Source of the DNA: Anaerolineales bacterium
GTDB lineage: Bacteria > Chloroflexota > Anaerolineae > Anaerolineales > Villigracilaceae
Assembly (NCBI GenBank): GCA_028689195.1
Contig: JAQTWR010000163.1
Coordinates: forward strand, 1 to 6,349
Length of the DNA stretch: 6,349 nt
Direction: 5' to 3'
Shown: in pieces, positions 5,803 through 6,349 of the stretch
How positions within the stretch are numbered: the stretch's first letter is position 1
Layout of the letters: each line of letters begins with the position of its first letter
Notes under the pieces: model-generated
What the model was told of the DNA's origin: nothing
What the model saw: only the letters and a program-made list of their open reading frames with translations
Databases searched by the model: none
Made by a program: the position numbers and the translations under genes

Positions 5803-5813
5803 CGCGTTACATT
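5803..5813. repeat. Direct repeat CGCGTTACATT, copy 2
   Basis: An exact 11-base match to 5634-5644. Read on the minus strand it is followed after 12 bases by TATAAA (complement of 5785-5790), so both copies precede a GTATAA box. This could be a second promoter or a regulator site. An 11-base match may also arise by chance in this GCG-rich genome. Confidence 0.35.
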
Positions 5814-5928
5814 CCCCTTGTGCTGGATGATAGGCAGGCTTTTTTGAGAGGCGCTTAACCTGCGTCAATTTTCGCAAATTTACGAGATGAGGAGGTTGAA
5901 AAAAAGAGAACGGATCACAACAGCGTTA

Positions 5929-5957
5929 TTGACGGCAGGTCATTGATTCTTTTCACT
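5929..5957 (+). promoter_or_regulatory. Candidate promoter for the secreted-protein gene
   Basis: TTGACG (5929-5934, 5/6) is followed after 17 bases by TTCACT (5952-5957, 3/6). Transcription would start near 5964, leaving a short leader that still contains the AAGGAGA ribosome site at 5969-5975. The -10 is weak, so the call is tentative. Confidence 0.35.
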
Positions 5958-5979
5958 TGAACCATTCTAAGGAGAATAT

Positions 5980-6349
5980 ATGAATACAAGGTCAGGAATA
6001 GAGTATCGTTTGTACCAAATAACCGTAATCGTCCTCATGGCGATTTTGTTGTTGGCGGCTATGCCCATTGCTTTTGCCTCAGCGGCTCCCCTTATTGTGG
6101 CGAACGCCATAGATGGCGATGGGGTAATGACCGTCAGTCCAATCAGCGTGACGTATGGCAGCGTCACCGACTTTACGTTTACTTTTATGCCCACCACTGG
6201 GCGCGATTTTGTCGCGGGGTCGTCAGTTGAATTGACCATCCCGTCCGGGTGGACGACGCCCGTCACCACATCTGGCGCGGGGCTGGTCACCGTCAACGCG
6301 GGGACATGCACTTTGAACGGAGCGCCGCCCTTCAGCGTGGTCGGCATGG
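5980..6349 (+). CDS. Partial secreted surface protein with beta-sandwich-like domain (runs off right edge)
   Basis: The ATG at 5980-5982 follows a strong Shine-Dalgarno sequence (AAGGAGA, 5969-5975), and 123 codons remain open to the window end. Residues 1-13 are polar with two Arg, residues 14-33 are hydrophobic (ITVIVLMAILLLAAMPIAFA), and AFA/ASA sites at 31-35 fit signal peptidase I cleavage. The mature part is rich in Thr, Val, Ser and Gly with alternating strands. It shows a module beginning GDGVMTVSPISVTYGS (46-61), then FTFTFMPTTG, a strand ending in LTIPSGWTTPVTTSGAG and VTVNAGTC (103-110). From memory, similar GDG-TMTVSP / VPAGWT / VTVAAGTC modules occur, often repeated, in large surface proteins of Anaerolineae. 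The fold is probably Ig-like. It is transcribed away from the signalling operon. Function, full length and anchoring cannot be determined from this fragment. Confidence 0.87.
   Translation, partial: MNTRSGIEYRLYQITVIVLMAILLLAAMPIAFASAAPLIVANAIDGDGVMTVSPISVTYGSVTDFTFTFMPTTGRDFVAGSSVELTIPSGWTTPVTTSGAGLVTVNAGTCTLNGAPPFSVVGM

Larger units (their letters stand above)
5511..5979. other. Divergent intergenic region without a supportable gene
   Basis: This stretch of about 470 bases lies between two divergently transcribed genes and is AT-richer than the coding sequence. It holds a candidate promoter for the leftward operon (5614-5642), two copies of CGCGTTACATT each placed 12-14 bases from a TATAA box, a C8 run (5733-5740), an imperfect palindrome TCGCAAATTTACGA (5872-5885) and a candidate promoter for the rightward gene (5929-5957). 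Short open frames exist but lack ribosome sites and sensible protein character. I recognise no riboswitch, tRNA or small RNA family, and no convincing intrinsic terminator. Confidence 0.7.

Noticed and set aside
5659..5877. Open frame of 72 codons on the minus strand in the intergenic region
   Set aside because: It has a TTG start without a ribosome site and a very basic sequence with no recognisable fold, and it spans the C8 run and repeat elements.
5887..5946. 19-codon frame (ATG at 5887) beginning MRRLKKRERITTALL
   Set aside because: Its start resembles a TetR N-terminus, but it stops after 19 codons and has no ribosome site before the ATG; too short to support as a gene or leader peptide.
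5511..5979. Riboswitch or structured leader RNA
   Set aside because: I looked for cyclic-di-GMP and other familiar aptamer cores and found no matching conserved bases; only short weak hairpins are present.

Overview
The window looks like ordinary chromosomal DNA from a free-living bacterium with moderate GC content. It carries six confidently called genes, one less certain partial gene at the left edge, and no sign of mobile elements, rRNA, tRNA or CRISPR. The gene types (an FHA domain on a proline-rich membrane-anchored linker, a receiver fused to a CpaE/MinD-like domain, a soluble GAF histidine kinase, an AI-2E family permease and a secreted beta-rich surface protein) recall Anaerolineae (Chloroflexota). 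That assignment is inference from gene style and needs a homology search.

Layout from left to right. Positions 1-101 hold the start of a probable membrane protein on the minus strand that runs off the left edge. An intrinsic terminator (106-142) lies just before it and closes a probable two-gene unit on the minus strand: an AI-2E family permease (393-1601) followed by a 60-residue acidic protein (153-335). A second, very clear intrinsic terminator (1652-1690) ends an FHA-domain membrane protein (1710-2291), which has its own sigma-70-like promoter (2326-2354). Upstream of that is a tightly overlapping minus-strand operon in the transcription order receiver/CpaE-like protein (4344-5510), Sir2 NAD-dependent deacylase (3568-4347), GAF histidine kinase (2351-3580). 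A gene-free divergent region of about 470 bases (5511-5979) separates this operon from a plus-strand gene for a secreted protein (5980 to the right edge).

How the genes may work together. The kinase and the receiver protein are the obvious two-component pair. Their translational coupling to a sirtuin places an NAD-dependent lysine deacylase inside the same expression unit, which is the most interesting feature of the window. The kinase GAF domain carries an NKxnFxxxDE-type signature associated with cyclic-nucleotide-binding GAF domains. The receiver protein's ParA/MinD-type P-loop has lost its key lysines, so it may act as a localisation or scaffold protein rather than a normal ATPase. The FHA protein next door suggests a Ser/Thr-phosphorylation input nearby. 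No effector such as Tad pilus genes is visible, so the output of the pathway is unknown.
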